A DNA stretch of 64,000 nt from Terrimicrobiaceae bacterium (GTDB taxonomy: Bacteria; Verrucomicrobiota; Verrucomicrobiia; Chthoniobacterales; Terrimicrobiaceae): the NCBI GenBank assembly GCA_018402345.1, contig JAGYIV010000008.1:744001-808000 (forward strand). The letters are read 5' to 3'. Shown here one piece after another: positions 8,835-18,867 of this stretch (position 1 is the stretch's first letter; each line of letters starts with the position of its first letter). A program made the position numbers and the translations under genes. The notes under the pieces are model-generated. The model worked only from the letters and a program-made list of their open reading frames with translations. It did no database searches and was not told where the DNA came from.

Positions 8835-9933
8835 CAGTGTAGGGAAGAGAGGGTGACACGCTGTCGGGCGTTTGCGGGCCCATTTCCACGGACATCGGCT
8901 TGCCTCCCGCGGCTTTCAACGCCTGCGCCAGATCGACGACCCTGACCGCCTGGTCGCCGTAGGTTTTCCAATGGAATGACGGTGTCTTCAACTGGCTGAC
9001 CGCCGTCCATGTCGTGAAATCGGGGCTGGCCTCGGCGGTGCCGGCGGGCGGTTGAGCACTCCCCACGGGGATATCAAAGTTGTTGAGCACATGGAACAGC
9101 GTCGAGACGGCCGAAGGCGCGTCGGGCTGGGCGGGCAGGTTTTGAAGGAAGAACACCATGCGCACAAAACGGGAAGGAGGAGTGAAATCTCCGGGAAGCC
9201 CCACACCTCCGCCTCCCATGCCGAACGGCGACAACGTCAGCCCGCCCATGGTGGCATTCGCGGGGTAGTTGGCGGTGGCGTTGAGGTATGTCCTGAGGTT
9301 CGTGAGGTGCCATGGGAACTCTGGGGAATTTGTGAGCACGCGCACGGGATTGTCGTGGATTTTCAATTCCCCGCCGACCGGCTCGATCACGATGCAGGCG
9401 CCGCTGGCATCCTGGACCTTGTAATGCACATCGGGCACAGCCTTGAGAATCTCCAGCACCACAGGTTCCACCGCCACCGCGCCGATCTTCGCGCGCACAT
9501 CCGCCACACTGGCGCAGTTGGCGAGAATCCATGTGCCAAGTTGACCTGGCGACAGGGCCTTGGCGGCGGTCTCGGCGGCGGGGGGCGGGTATTGGGCGGA
9601 GCCGGGGAAGTAGAAGAGGCCTACATTCAGTCCCTTCTCGTTGACCCCATCGAGGATTTGATCAAGGAAGTCGCCCACGGTGGCTCCGAGAAATCCAAAC
9701 TGCGACGTGAACTTCAGCCCAGGGCCGTTCACTCCGGTGCCGGTGAATTCAGAGCCTGACGGCCAAATGGCGATTTTCGAGTCGAGCGGCATGCCGAACT
9801 CGAGCGTGCGGCCGACGACTACGCTACCGTCCTTCGCGGTGATCGCGCCACCGGTGCACGCCTGCAGGGAAAACGGATGAAATGACGCGCCGAGAAACGC
9901 CGCACATGCAAAAAGTGGAAGGGTCTTTTTCAT
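8827..9933 (-). CDS. Exported Ntn-hydrolase of the choloylglycine hydrolase / penicillin V acylase family
   Basis: The 368-residue protein has a signal peptide whose predicted cleavage (SLQA before CTGG) exposes Cys26 as the mature N-terminus, the nucleophile of this linear-amide C-N hydrolase family. Arg42 in VVGRTLEFG and the NEKGLNVGLFYFPG segment match the family. Members hydrolyse bile-salt amides, penicillin V, acyl-homoserine lactones or ceramide-like amides; in a free-living diderm the natural substrate is unknown. I used ATG 9933 (MKKTL) rather than the in-frame start 63 bp upstream because it begins the signal peptide. The protein should act in the periplasm. Confidence 0.85.
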   Translation of the reverse strand: MKKTLPLFACAAFLGASFHPFSLQACTGGAITAKDGSVVVGRTLEFGMPLDSKIAIWPSGSEFTGTGVNGPGLKFTSQFGFLGATVGDFLDQILDGVNEKGLNVGLFYFPGSAQYPPPAAETAAKALSPGQLGTWILANCASVADVRAKIGAVAVEPVVLEILKAVPDVHYKVQDASGACIVIEPVGGELKIHDNPVRVLTNSPEFPWHLTNLRTYLNATANYPANATMGGLTLSPFGMGGGGVGLPGDFTPPSRFVRMVFFLQNLPAQPDAPSAVSTLFHVLNNFDIPVGSAQPPAGTAEASPDFTTWTAVSQLKTPSFHWKTYGDQAVRVVDLAQALKAAGGKPMSVEMGPQTPDSVSPSLPYTVK

Positions 9934-10008
9934 AGGCCGGACCGAAGGAAACAGAATCACCCTCGAGGAGCAACCCCCGACCTGTTGCGACTGCAAGACT
10001 GCCGTGCT

Positions 10009-10944
10009 TCAGCGGCCCGCGGAGTGTTCAAGGAACCATTCGTAGGCGTCCTTGATTCCCTGCTCGAGTGGAATGCGCGGACTCCATCCCATCGCGCGAA
10101 TCCTGCCGATATCGAGGAGTTTTCTCGGGGTGCCATCGGGCTTCGACGAGTCGAACACGAGCTTCCCTTGGAACCCAACCACGCGGCATACCGTCTCGGC
10201 GAGTTCCCGGATGGTGAGGTCCTCGCCGCAGCCAATATTAACGATCTCGGACGTCTCATGGTGGCGGAGGAGGAAGAGGCAGGCGTCCGCAAGGTCGTCC
10301 GCATGCAGGAATTCGCGGCGGGGCGTGCCCGATCCCCACACGACAATCTCGCTCGAACCCGCCAGCTTTGCCTCGTGCGCCTTACGGATCAGCGCGGGCA
10401 GGACATGCGACGTGTGCAGGTCGAAATTGTCGCGCGGCCCGTAGAGATTTGTCGGCATCGCCGAGAGGAAGGCTTTTCCGTATTGCTTGGCGTAGGCTTG
10501 GCAGAGTTTGATGCCCGCTATCTTGGCGATCGCGTAAGCGTCGTTGGTGGGCTCCAGCGGCCCGGTCAGGAGCGAATCCTCATGGATCGGCTGCGGGGCG
10601 AGCTTGGGGTAGATGCAGGAACTGCCGAGGAAGAGCAATTTTTGAACACCGAAGTCGGCGGCTGCCTCGATCACGTTGTTCTGGATCGCGAGGTTTTCGA
10701 GGAGGAATTCCACGGGCTTCTCGGAGTTCGCGATGATTCCCCCGACGCGGGCGGCAGCGTCAACGACGACATCCAGACGCTCGGTTTCGAAAAACCGCCT
10801 CACCGCCGCGCGGTCCAGTAAATCCAATTCGCTCCGCGTGCGCACGAGGATGTTGGTGAATCCCTCGCGTTCCAGGCGGCGCACCATCGCACTGCCCACC
10901 ATGCCCCGGTGTCCTGCCACAAAAATTCTCGCGTTGGTATTCAT
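10009..10944 (-). CDS. fcl: GDP-L-fucose synthase
   Basis: The 311-residue protein is an extended SDR. It has the NADP-binding [10 protein letters not shown] at 11-20, SSCIYP at 108-113, the catalytic Y137-x3-K141 pair ([11 protein letters not shown]), and the family-specific [12 protein letters not shown] and [14 protein letters not shown] segments. It epimerises and reduces GDP-4-keto-6-deoxy-mannose to GDP-L-fucose for surface polysaccharide. The usual partner gmd is not in this window. Its length equals that of the Escherichia coli enzyme. The gene is monocistronic here, diverging from the exported protein at 11029. Confidence 0.93.
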   Translation of the reverse strand: MNTNARIFVAGHRGMVGSAMVRRLEREGFTNILVRTRSELDLLDRAAVRRFFETERLDVVVDAAARVGGIIANSEKPVEFLLENLAIQNNVIEAAADFGVQKLLFLGSSCIYPKLAPQPIHEDSLLTGPLEPTNDAYAIAKIAGIKLCQAYAKQYGKAFLSAMPTNLYGPRDNFDLHTSHVLPALIRKAHEAKLAGSSEIVVWGSGTPRREFLHADDLADACLFLLRHHETSEIVNIGCGEDLTIRELAETVCRVVGFQGKLVFDSSKPDGTPRKLLDIGRIRAMGWSPRIPLEQGIKDAYEWFLEHSAGR

Positions 10945-11028
10945 CGAAATCGTCTTGGTAAAAAGGGTGAAGTTTGAGAAAGAGTGGATTCACTTGCAGG
11001 ACTCCAGCGGTTCCGCAAGAACAAGATC

Positions 11029-11421
11029 ATGAGTCGTTTCATTTTCCTTTCGCTGTTCGTGGCCTGCACCGCCCTGGGCGAATTGCCGCCCTCCGCCTAC
11101 GAGACGATGCAATCGGAAGCCCCCGAGCACCTCCAAATCCAAGTCCTTCGGGTCGATATCGAGCCGGGCGAAAAAGAATCCGCTCAGGAAATTCTGATCA
11201 TGGCTACCGTCGAAAAAGTCCTTCGCACCGCAAGCGGCGTGAAACCGGGCGATTTGATCAATATCTCCTACCAACTCGAAGACCGCCCGCCGGGATGGGT
11301 CGGCCCAGGGCAGGTTCCGATCCTCGCGCAAGGCGACACCCATGTCGCCTATCTCAAGAAACTCGAGAAGCCCGAAACCTACGCGCCCGCTGCCGGCGCC
11401 ATGAGCTTCCACAATTTCTGA
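11029..11421 (+). CDS. Small exported protein of unknown function
   Basis: The 130-residue product starts with a clear signal peptide (MSRFIFLSLFVACTALG, cleavage near residue 17-18). The rest is a compact beta-rich domain with AEILIMATVEKV-like strands and a GDLINISYQL segment, reminiscent of OB-fold-like exported proteins. I do not recognise the family. ATG 11029 is preferred over the ATG 45 bp upstream because it starts the signal peptide. Its TGA stop overlaps the likely CTG start of the following flavoprotein gene. Confidence 0.6.
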   Translation: MSRFIFLSLFVACTALGELPPSAYETMQSEAPEHLQIQVLRVDIEPGEKESAQEILIMATVEKVLRTASGVKPGDLINISYQLEDRPPGWVGPGQVPILAQGDTHVAYLKKLEKPETYAPAAGAMSFHNF

Positions 11422-12642
11422 GTGCCCCGCGACACATCGTGGTCGCCGGCGGCGGGGCGGCGGGGTTTTTCGGAGCCATCGCCGCCGCCGAGACCGATCC
11501 CCGGGCCACCGTCACGATTCTCGAAAAATCCCGCCATGTGCTCGCCAAGGTCCGCATCTCGGGCGGCGGACGCTGCAATGCCACCCACGCCTGCTTCGAT
11601 CCCCGCGAGCTTTCCCAGCGCTACCCGCGCGGCGGACGCGCCCTCATCGGCCCGTTCACGCGCTTCGGCCCCCGCGAGACCATCGAGTGGTTCCGCTTGC
11701 GCGGCGTGAATCTGAAAACCGAGGCCGACGGACGCATGTTCCCCGTCACCGACTCCTCTCAATCCATCATCGATTGCCTCCTCGACTCCTCGCGGAATGC
11801 CGGAGTCTCGATCCGCCTCCAGACCGGCCTGAACTTGATCGAGCGCCATCACGGCGGCGGATTCTCGCTGACGCTTTCCAGCGGCGAAATCCTCGCCGCC
11901 GATCGACTCCTGTGGGCCGCCGGCGGCTGCCGCGAGGAGGGCCATCCGCTCGTTTCCCTCGGCCACACACTCGTTCCTCCAGTGCCTTCGCTCTTCACCT
12001 TCCACATCGATTCGCCATGGCTCCGCGAGCTTCCCGGCGTGTCGGCGGATGTCCAAGTCTCAATTCCCGGCACCTCGCTGAAACAACGCGGACCGCTCTT
12101 GATCACCCACACCGGCGTGAGCGGACCAGCGGTTCTGCGTCTGTCCGCATGGGGCGCGAGGGACCTCCACGCCGCCGGCTACCGCTTTCCCCTCCGCATC
12201 GCCTGGCTGCCCGACATAAAGCCCGAAGCGCTCCTTCAAGAAATCCAGCGCCGCCGCGAGAGCGCAAGGCGTGCAAACCGTCTTGCGAGCCCGCTGGAAC
12301 CCCCTTCCAGCGCGCCTCTGGGAGCAGCTCGTGCTCCAAGCCGGCATCGCCCCGGACACCCAATGGACGCGTCTCGCCAAGCCAGAGGCGTTGAAACTCG
12401 TCTCGCTCCTCACCGCCACAGAACTCCCGGTGGATGGCAAAAGCATGAACAAGGAGGAGTTTGTCACCTGCGGTGGCATTCCCCTGCCGGAGGTCGATTT
12501 CAAAACCATGGAGAGCCGCATCGTCCCCGGCATCCACCTCGCCGGCGAAGCCCTCGACATCGACGGCATCACCGGCGGCTTCAACTTCCAAGCCGCCTGG
12601 ACCACCGGATGGTTGGCCGGGCAGGCGATGGCACGCTTATAG
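11418..12642 (+). pseudogene. HI0933/BaiN-like NAD(P)/FAD-dependent flavoprotein, interrupted by a frameshift
   Basis: The first part (frame of 11418) has the FAD-binding dinucleotide motif IVVAGGGAAGFFGAIAAAE and the family hallmark VRISGGGRCNATHA. It continues to about position 12258. The rest (WNPLPARLWEQL, TCGGIPLPEVDFKTMESR, GEALDIDGITGGFNFQAAW), typical of the C-terminus, is in the +1 frame from about 12262. One surplus base between 12258 and 12270 explains the break. Both halves keep all family motifs, so an assembly indel is likely. The start is uncertain: CTG 11418 overlapping the preceding TGA, or GTG 11439. Members are flavin oxidoreductases of poorly defined substrate. Confidence 0.8.
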
Positions 12643-12739
12643 CCCCGATTTTTGAAGGGAGTTGGGAAATCCCGAGTTCCTTGAGAAAGACTTTGTGAAT
12701 GCTTGGGGCGGCCGGGTTGCAGGAGGGAACTGCCCCCTT

Positions 12740-13469
12740 TCAAATATTGCTGCCGAGAAACGTGTGGATGCCGCACTCGCTTTTGTCGAAGCCGGTCCAG
12801 CGGCCGGCGCGTTCGCTTTCGCCGTCCGTGACGGGGCGGGTGCAGGGTTGGCAGCCGATGGAGCGGTAGCCTTGGGACGCGAGGGCGTTCACGGGGAGGT
12901 CGTGGGTTTTGATGTATTCCTGAACCTGATCGCGTGTCCAGGCGGCCATGGGATTGAGTTTGATGATGTAGAGGTCTCGGAGGACGTCGAAGTGGTAGAG
13001 TTCGACGATTTGGGTGCGTTCGCGGGTGTCGTTTTGCTGGCGGCGGAGTCCGGTGATCCAGACGTCGATCGTGGAGAGTTTTTTCTGGAGTGGAATGACC
13101 TTGCGAGAGGGAGCAACAGAGGTCGGGTTTGGATTTCCAGAGTTCCGGGCCGAGGTCGGCGGCTTGGTCGGCGACGGTTTGCTCGGGGTGGAGCGATTCG
13201 ATGGCGATGCCGAGGCGGGTTTCGATCTGTTTCTTGAGCGCGAGCGTCTCGGGAAAGAGGAGTCCGGTGTCGATGGTGAAGACCGGAAAGCGGAAGCCGT
13301 GGGTGGTGGCGGTGTGCATGGCGACAAGACCCGCGCCTTGGAAGCTGGTTCCAAATGCGGCCCGCTCGCCATAGGTCTCCCAGGCCCAGGCGAGGATGTC
13401 GCGGAGGGGTGCTGTCTCAAACTCCTCCGCTTTCCTCCGAACCATGTCGCGGTCGTGAAGCGATGGCAT
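12740..13469 (-). pseudogene. cysH: Phosphoadenylyl/adenylyl-sulfate reductase (CysH family), interrupted by a frameshift
   Basis: The 5' part from ATG 13469 has the nucleotide-binding GTSFQGAGLV (residues 40-49), FTIDTGLLFPET and a Cys118-Cys119 pair. Seven instead of six bases (13112-13106) then separate CC from the conserved RKV. The 3' part in the other frame has RKVIPLQKKL, WITGLRRQQND, LNPMAAWT and GCQPCTRPV. The CC plus CxxC ligands indicate the iron-sulfur, assimilatory type that reduces APS to sulfite. Dropping one base in the CCC run (minus strand, 13111-13109) restores a normal-length enzyme of about 242 residues. It lies convergent to the flavoprotein and downstream of transketolase on the same strand. 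Confidence 0.85.
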
Positions 13470-13517
13470 GGGGTTAGCGCGGGGCTTGCGCCCCGCATGG
13501 TTGTGCCGCGTGGCCCG

Positions 13518-15500
13518 TCAAAGCGATTTGGCGACCGCGACGACGTTTGCCGCTGTCATGCCGAGTTCCTGCATGACGATATTGCCTGGAGCGCTGAGGC
13601 CGAAGCGGTCGATGGCCACAGTCTTGCCGTCGAGGCCGACGTAGCGGAACCACGGATCGGAGACACCGGCTTCGATAGAGACGCGTTTGCGGCAGGCCGT
13701 CGGGAGCACGGATTCCTTGTAGTCCTGCGGTTGGCGCTCGAAGCGCTCGAAGCAGGGCATCGAGACGACGCGGGTTCCAGCGCCGAGTTCGGCGGCGGCA
13801 ACAATGGCGTGTTGGAGTTCGCTGCCCGAGGCGAGCAGGATGGTTTCAAGCGCGGCGGTTTCCTTTTTGGCGACGTAGCCGCCTTTCAACACGCCCTCGC
13901 GGCGCACGGAGACGGGGATATCGTTTTGCGTGGGCAGGTTTTGTCGCGAGAGGACCAGAAGCGTGGGGCCGTCGGTCTTCTGGAAGGCCGCAGCGAAGGC
14001 GCCAGCGGTTTCCTCGGGATCGGCCGGGCGAATGACATCGAGGCCTGGAATGGCGCGGAGGGCGGCAACGGTTTCCACCGGTTCGTGAGTTGGGCCGTCC
14101 TCGCCGACTCCGACGGAGTCGTGGGTGAAAATGTAGACGGCGGGCAGGTGCGAGAGCGCGGCGATGCGGATCGAGGGGCGACCGTAGTCGCTGAAGACGA
14201 GGAATGTCGCGCCGCTGGGACGGAAAATGCCGTCGTAGGCGAGTCCATTCATGATGCCGCACATGGCGTGTTCGCGGATGCCGAAGTGGATGTTCCGGCC
14301 ACCATGGTTCTCGCGGGTGAAGTCGCCGCCATCCTTGATGTAGTTGAGTGTCGAGCCGTAGAGGTCGGCGCTGCCCCCGACGAGAAGCGGCATGGCGGCG
14401 GCGACGGGTTGGAGCGCCTCGCTGCCCGCCTTGCGGGTGGCGATGGAGACCGAGGGATCGAATGGCGGGATCGCGGCGAGCAGGTCGGGCGTTTTGCCTG
14501 AAATGGCGTCATCGATTTCCTTGGCCAGGTCGGCATTTGCCGCACGCCAGGCCTGGTAGGTTTTGTCCCACTCCGCGTAGGCCGCTTGCAGGGTCGCCTT
14601 GTGCTTCTCGAAATAGGCGGCGGTTTCCGCAGAGACGTGGAAAAGCTCGTCGGGGAGCCCCATGGCCTTGCGGGCTTCGGCGGTGAACTTCACGCCTGCC
14701 TCGCCGTGCGCCTTGTTGGTGCCGCAAACCTCAGGAATTCCTTTTCCGATGAGGGTCTTGGCGATGATGAACTGCGGTTTGCCGCTCGTCGAGGCCTTGG
14801 CTTTGGCGAGCACGCCTGCCACGGCTTCCAGATTGTGGCCGTCCACCTGGTGGACCTCCCAACCGTAGGCGGCATAGCGCGCGGCGGTGTCCTCGCTCTG
14901 CGAGACCGGGGCCATAGCGTCGAGGGTGACGTTGTTGGAGTCGTAAATGAGGATCAGGTTGTCGAGGCCGAGGTGCCCGGCGAGGGCGCTGGCTTCCTGC
15001 GCGATGCCCTCCTGGAGGCATCCGTCACCGGCGAGGGCGATCACGTGGTGGTTGAAAATCTTGTGCACGGCGGTGTTGAAGCGCGCCTCGCTCATCTTGC
15101 CCGAAATGGCGAAGCCCACGGCATTCGCCACGCCTTGGCCAAGCGGGCCGGTGGTGGCCTCGACGCCCGGGGTTTCATGGAACTCGGGGTGTCCGGGAGT
15201 GATGCTGTGAAGTTGGCGGAAGGCCTTCACGTCATCCAGCGAAACGGCAAAGCCCGAGAGGTGCAGCCAAGAGTAGAGGAACATGCTGCCGTGGCCTGCG
15301 GAAAGAATGAACCGGTCGCGGTTCAACCAGCGGGGCTCGGCGGGATTGTAGGACATAGCCGAACCGAAGAGAACGGCTCCGATATCAGCGGATCCGAGTG
15401 GCAGGCCGAGGTGGCCGGATTTGCATTTGGTGATCGCGTCCATGGCGAGGCCGCGGGCGTCGCGGGCAGCCGTCTCGAGAGAGGAAAGGTCGATGCTCAT
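13518..15500 (-). CDS. tkt: Transketolase
   Basis: The 660-residue protein matches full-length bacterial transketolase. It has the N-terminal thiamine-diphosphate domain (SGHLGLPLG at 28-36, [28 protein letters not shown], the Mg/ThDP-binding GDGCLQEG), then the pyrimidine domain ([47 protein letters not shown]) and the C-terminal domain. It transfers two-carbon ketol units between pentose-pathway sugars in the cytoplasm. It lies 99 bp downstream of prfB on the same strand, with no obvious terminator in between. Confidence 0.96.
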   Translation of the reverse strand: MSIDLSSLETAARDARGLAMDAITKCKSGHLGLPLGSADIGAVLFGSAMSYNPAEPRWLNRDRFILSAGHGSMFLYSWLHLSGFAVSLDDVKAFRQLHSITPGHPEFHETPGVEATTGPLGQGVANAVGFAISGKMSEARFNTAVHKIFNHHVIALAGDGCLQEGIAQEASALAGHLGLDNLILIYDSNNVTLDAMAPVSQSEDTAARYAAYGWEVHQVDGHNLEAVAGVLAKAKASTSGKPQFIIAKTLIGKGIPEVCGTNKAHGEAGVKFTAEARKAMGLPDELFHVSAETAAYFEKHKATLQAAYAEWDKTYQAWRAANADLAKEIDDAISGKTPDLLAAIPPFDPSVSIATRKAGSEALQPVAAAMPLLVGGSADLYGSTLNYIKDGGDFTRENHGGRNIHFGIREHAMCGIMNGLAYDGIFRPSGATFLVFSDYGRPSIRIAALSHLPAVYIFTHDSVGVGEDGPTHEPVETVAALRAIPGLDVIRPADPEETAGAFAAAFQKTDGPTLLVLSRQNLPTQNDIPVSVRREGVLKGGYVAKKETAALETILLASGSELQHAIVAAAELGAGTRVVSMPCFERFERQPQDYKESVLPTACRKRVSIEAGVSDPWFRYVGLDGKTVAIDRFGLSAPGNIVMQELGMTAANVVAVAKSL

Positions 15501-15599
15501 AGGTCGTTTGTTTTAGAAAGCGGAAGAAAAGCCAGTGCTGACCGAGTTGGCAAGTTGCAAACCCGTCATGGGCTGCATCTATCCCAAGGTGCGGGCGGG

Positions 15600-16740
15600 C
15601 TATTCGTCGTCCTCGTCGCCAGAGGCGCCTTTTTTGTAGGTGAGTCCGCGAAGCTTGCCTTCGATGAAGGCATCGATGTCGCCATCCATGACCGCCTGGA
15701 TGTCGCCGGTTTTCACACCGGTGCGGAGGTCTTTGACCATCTGGTAGGGCTGGAAGACATAGCTGCGGATTTGGTTTCCCCAGGCCACGTCGCCCTTCTC
15801 ACCGTAATGGCGGTCGATTTCAGCGCGCTTTTTGTCCGTCTCGATCTGGTAAAGTTTCGCCTTCAACATCTGCATGGCCATTTCCCGGTTGCGGCCCTGG
15901 CTGCGCTCGGCCTGACAACCGACGACGATACCCGAGGGAATGTGGGTGAGGCGCACGGCGGTTTCGACCTTGTTCACGTTCTGGCCGCCCTTGCCGCCCG
16001 AGCGGAAGGTGTCGAGCTTGATGTCCGCCTCGTTCACCTCGATCGGAACGTCCTCGATCTCCGGCACGGCATCGACGCCCGCAAAGGACGTGTGGCGGCG
16101 TTTGTTCGAATCGAACGGCGAGATGCGGACCAAGCGGTGGACGCCGATTTCATTTTTGAGGTAGCCGTAGGCGTTTTCGCCGGTGACGCGGAGGGTGGCG
16201 GATTTGACGCCCGCCTCCTCGCCGAGTTGGATGTCTGTGATGGCGAATTGGAGGCCGTGGCGCTCCATCCAGCGTTGATACATGCGGAAGAGCATGTCGG
16301 CCCAGTCGCAGGACTCGGTGCCGCCCGCGCCGGCCTGAATGGAGAGGAACGCCGGGCAGTTGTCGTGTTCGCCCGAGAGGAGTGCGGCGATCTCGAACTT
16401 GTCGAGAGCCTTTTCGATGGAGTCGAGTTCGGAGAGCACCTCGGCGGCGGCGGCCGCGCGTTTGTCCTCCGGTTCCTCGAGGGAGAGTTCGCGAAGGACA
16501 CCGAGATCCTCCATGCGCGATTCGAGGGAGGTGAGCGGGTTGATTTTATTCCGGAGCGACGAGACTTCGGCGACGTCCTTCTGGGCGCGTTCGCGGTTGT
16601 CCCAGAAATCAGGTGCCGCCATGCGCGATTCGATTTCGGCCAGGCGGCGGGTCAGTGCGGGCAAGTCAAAGAAACCTCCGCATCGAGGCCAGGCGGCCTT
16701 TGATCGCGGAGGTATCCAAATTTTGTAGTTCCTCGGTCAT
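15600..16740 (-). CDS. prfB: Peptide chain release factor 2, with programmed +1 frameshift
   Basis: Translation starts at ATG 16740 ([17 protein letters not shown]) and runs 24 codons to CTT-TGA-C at 16671-16665, where the ribosome must slip +1. The second frame continues [16 protein letters not shown] to the stop at 15600, giving 379 residues. A Shine-Dalgarno-like CGGAGG lies just upstream of the slip site, as in E. coli. The RF2 stop-codon-recognition motif SPF ([11 protein letters not shown]) and the catalytic GGQ ([12 protein letters not shown]) are present. RF2 recognises UGA and UAA, and its own level is controlled by how often its in-frame UGA is read. The end is acidic (GDEDDE). Confidence 0.96.
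16665..16680 (-). other. prfB: Programmed +1 frameshift site of prfB
   Basis: On the minus strand the sequence reads CGGAGG-TTT-CTT-TGA-C. It combines an internal Shine-Dalgarno-like element, a slippery CTT codon and an in-frame UGA followed by C, the classical autoregulatory arrangement. Confidence 0.95.
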
Positions 16741-16753
16741 GAAGGGCGGGACA

Positions 16754-17851
16754 TTAAAGCCGTTCCTCCGCGGTGGCAACCGGTGAGTTCAAGGCGGCCG
16801 CACGTTCCAGGACGGCGAGGGTTTCCGATGCATTGCGCCGCATCGAGTATTCCGAGGCGAGGGCCTGGCAGGCCTCGCGTGCGTTGGCGCAGCGGGTTTC
16901 AACACGCCATGCCTCCATGGCCTCGGCGCACGCGAGCGCATCGCCCGGCGCGACGACTTCGCCATGAATGCCGGGTTGGATGATCTCGGAAAACCCGTTG
17001 GCGGTGGTGGTGATGACCGGCAGCCCTGCTGCGAGCGCCTCGAGGCAGGCGTTGGAAAATGGGTCATACCAGGTGGGCAGGACCAGCAGGTCAGCCGCTG
17101 CGAAGAGGTCCGACACCTCAAGCACGGGGCCTGCGAACACGGCGTTCCGCGCGCGATAAATGTCCGCCGGTCCTCGACCCGCCACGAGAAGCTGGGTGCC
17201 GTCCATCATTTCCCCGGCATGAAGGGCGGTGGAAAGCCCCTTGCGGTCCCATCCGGTGCCGAGAAACAGTGGGCAGAAGGCCGTCGTGTCGATGCCGAAG
17301 CGTTGGCGCGCGGCGGTTCGATCAATGCCGGGGTGTGCCGGTGTGATCCCGTTGTAAACGACAGCGATGCGGTCCGCCGGGTAGGAATAGCGCGAGAGAA
17401 TCTCGTCCCTGACCATGTGCGAGTTCGCGATGACAACCTGTGTGTTCGCCGGGTTGAACACCTGTCGCTCGAGGGCGACGATGCGGGCATGCTTGCGGTT
17501 GAGGGCGCGCGCAAGCCGCTTCCAGAGGGGCTCAAATGCCTTCCGGCGCTCCAGCCACGCCGCATGGACGCCATCCCCCGCGCGGAACACCTCGCAGCCC
17601 GGAACGCGTTCAAGGCTGAAATGGATGTTGCAACCGGTGGCGTTGGAGCGGAAGGCGCGGGCGAACGCATCAGGCGAGGTTGCGGGAAGGCGGAGGATTT
17701 TGCCGAAAGGCCATCTGTCGGCCGGCCATTCCTCCGACGTGATCAATGTGGCCTGATGGCCGAGTTCATGGAGGCTGCGGGCAAGTCGCAGCATGTAGGC
17801 CTCCGCTCCGCCAGTGCGGGAATGGCCCCGCCGGACGAATCCGATCTTCAT
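16754..17851 (-). CDS. Family 4 glycosyltransferase, WaaG-like
   Basis: The 365-residue GT-B enzyme begins MKIGFVRRGHSRTGGAEAYM, with a donor/acceptor N-domain like LPS core glucosyltransferases. Further motifs are VIANSHMVRDEILSRY, AVVYNGI, FLGTGWDRKGL, LLVAGRGP and the nucleotide-sugar-binding PTWYDPFSNACLEALAAGLP with its E-x7-E pattern. It probably adds a hexose to LPS core or another surface glycan; the donor sugar is not readable. The open frame continues 147 bp upstream but ATG 17851 is supported by the fold start and by a 4-bp ATGA overlap with gpsA upstream. Confidence 0.85.
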   Translation of the reverse strand: MKIGFVRRGHSRTGGAEAYMLRLARSLHELGHQATLITSEEWPADRWPFGKILRLPATSPDAFARAFRSNATGCNIHFSLERVPGCEVFRAGDGVHAAWLERRKAFEPLWKRLARALNRKHARIVALERQVFNPANTQVVIANSHMVRDEILSRYSYPADRIAVVYNGITPAHPGIDRTAARQRFGIDTTAFCPLFLGTGWDRKGLSTALHAGEMMDGTQLLVAGRGPADIYRARNAVFAGPVLEVSDLFAAADLLVLPTWYDPFSNACLEALAAGLPVITTTANGFSEIIQPGIHGEVVAPGDALACAEAMEAWRVETRCANAREACQALASEYSMRRNASETLAVLERAAALNSPVATAEERL

Positions 17852-18867
17852 TTGGCGTGGGTTGCCTGCAGTCCGTTTTCGGGTTTCGGCGGACGTCCGA
17901 GCAGGCCGACCATGGAGTCTTTCGGCGGCTTGCTGTTGTGGAGGACCGAGTAGACCTCGGTGGTGATCGGGGCGTCGATGCCGAAGCGGTTGGCGCACTG
18001 CCAGGCGCTGAGGGAGGTGGGCACCCCCTCCGCCACGCTGCTGAGCGAGGCGATGATATCCGCCGGAGACTCCCCGCGTCCGACGCGCTCGCCGAACGAA
18101 CGGTTCCGGCTTTTGGCGCTGAAGCAGGTGACCATGAGGTCGCCCACGCCGCTGAGGCCGAAAAATGTCTCCATGCGCCCCCCGAGGGCGATGCCGAGGC
18201 GCGTCATTTCTGCCAGCGAGCGGGTGACGAGGGCGGCCTTGGCGTTGTCACCCATGCCGAAGCCGTCGCAGACTCCGGCCGCGATGGCGTAGACGTTTTT
18301 CAACGCCCCGCCCAACTGGATACCGGCGATGTCGTCGCTGGTGTAGGCGCGGAACGCCTTCGAGGAAAACATGTGCTGGAGGGGGCCAAGGAGGTCCGCA
18401 TGGGCGGATCCGATCACGCTTGCCGCCGGAATGTGGGCGGCCACCTCCAAGGCGAGATTCGGACCCGAGAGCACCGCCAGGCGGGGCTCGGGAAGGCACT
18501 CGCCGAGCACTTGGCTCATGAGCTTGCCACTGTCGTGCTCGATGCCCTTGGTGCATGAGACGACCACCATGCCCGGCTTCGGCGAGGTCGCCGCGAACTC
18601 CATAGCCACGGCGCGGATGGCCTTCGAGGGAACGACAAAGACGAGCAGGTCGGAGTCGCGGAGGTCCGCCAGATCGGCGGTGGCGCGGACCTGACCGGGA
18701 ATGCTGATGCCAGGCAGGTAGCGTTCGTTCGTGTGGCGGGAGTTGATTTCTTCCGCCACCGAGGGGGTGTGCGACCAGAGGGTGACGGCATTGCCGTTTT
18801 GAGCGAGAATCGAGGCGAGAGCGCATCCCCAGCCACCGCTGCCGACGATGCCGATTTTATTGAACAT
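17848..18867 (-). CDS. gpsA: Glycerol-3-phosphate dehydrogenase [NAD(P)+]
   Basis: The 339-residue enzyme has the N-terminal Rossmann motif IGIVGSGGWGCALA, the VVSCTKGIEHD loop, GGALKNVYAIAAG (with the catalytic Lys) and the C-terminal helical domain with GLSGVGDLMVTCFSAKSRN. It reduces dihydroxyacetone phosphate to sn-glycerol 3-phosphate, the backbone of phospholipids. It overlaps plsY upstream by 11 bp and the glycosyltransferase downstream by 4 bp, so the three are translated from one message. Placing gpsA after plsY gives the substrate and the user of glycerol 3-phosphate together. Confidence 0.95.
   Translation of the reverse strand: MFNKIGIVGSGGWGCALASILAQNGNAVTLWSHTPSVAEEINSRHTNERYLPGISIPGQVRATADLADLRDSDLLVFVVPSKAIRAVAMEFAATSPKPGMVVVSCTKGIEHDSGKLMSQVLGECLPEPRLAVLSGPNLALEVAAHIPAASVIGSAHADLLGPLQHMFSSKAFRAYTSDDIAGIQLGGALKNVYAIAAGVCDGFGMGDNAKAALVTRSLAEMTRLGIALGGRMETFFGLSGVGDLMVTCFSAKSRNRSFGERVGRGESPADIIASLSSVAEGVPTSLSAWQCANRFGIDAPITTEVYSVLHNSKPPKDSMVGLLGRPPKPENGLQATHAK

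Noticed and set aside
11422-11709. GTG 11422 as the start of the flavoprotein
   Set aside because: It is in a different frame from the FAD-binding motif and gives a Pro/Arg/Ser-rich shadow.
16666-16668. In-frame TGA in prfB as a pseudogene or assembly error
   Set aside because: The surrounding CTT-TGA-C with upstream CGGAGG is the known programmed frameshift site.
14586-16703. 705-codon plus-strand frame opposite tkt and prfB
   Set aside because: It spans two well-identified minus-strand genes and the spacer between them, so it is a shadow.
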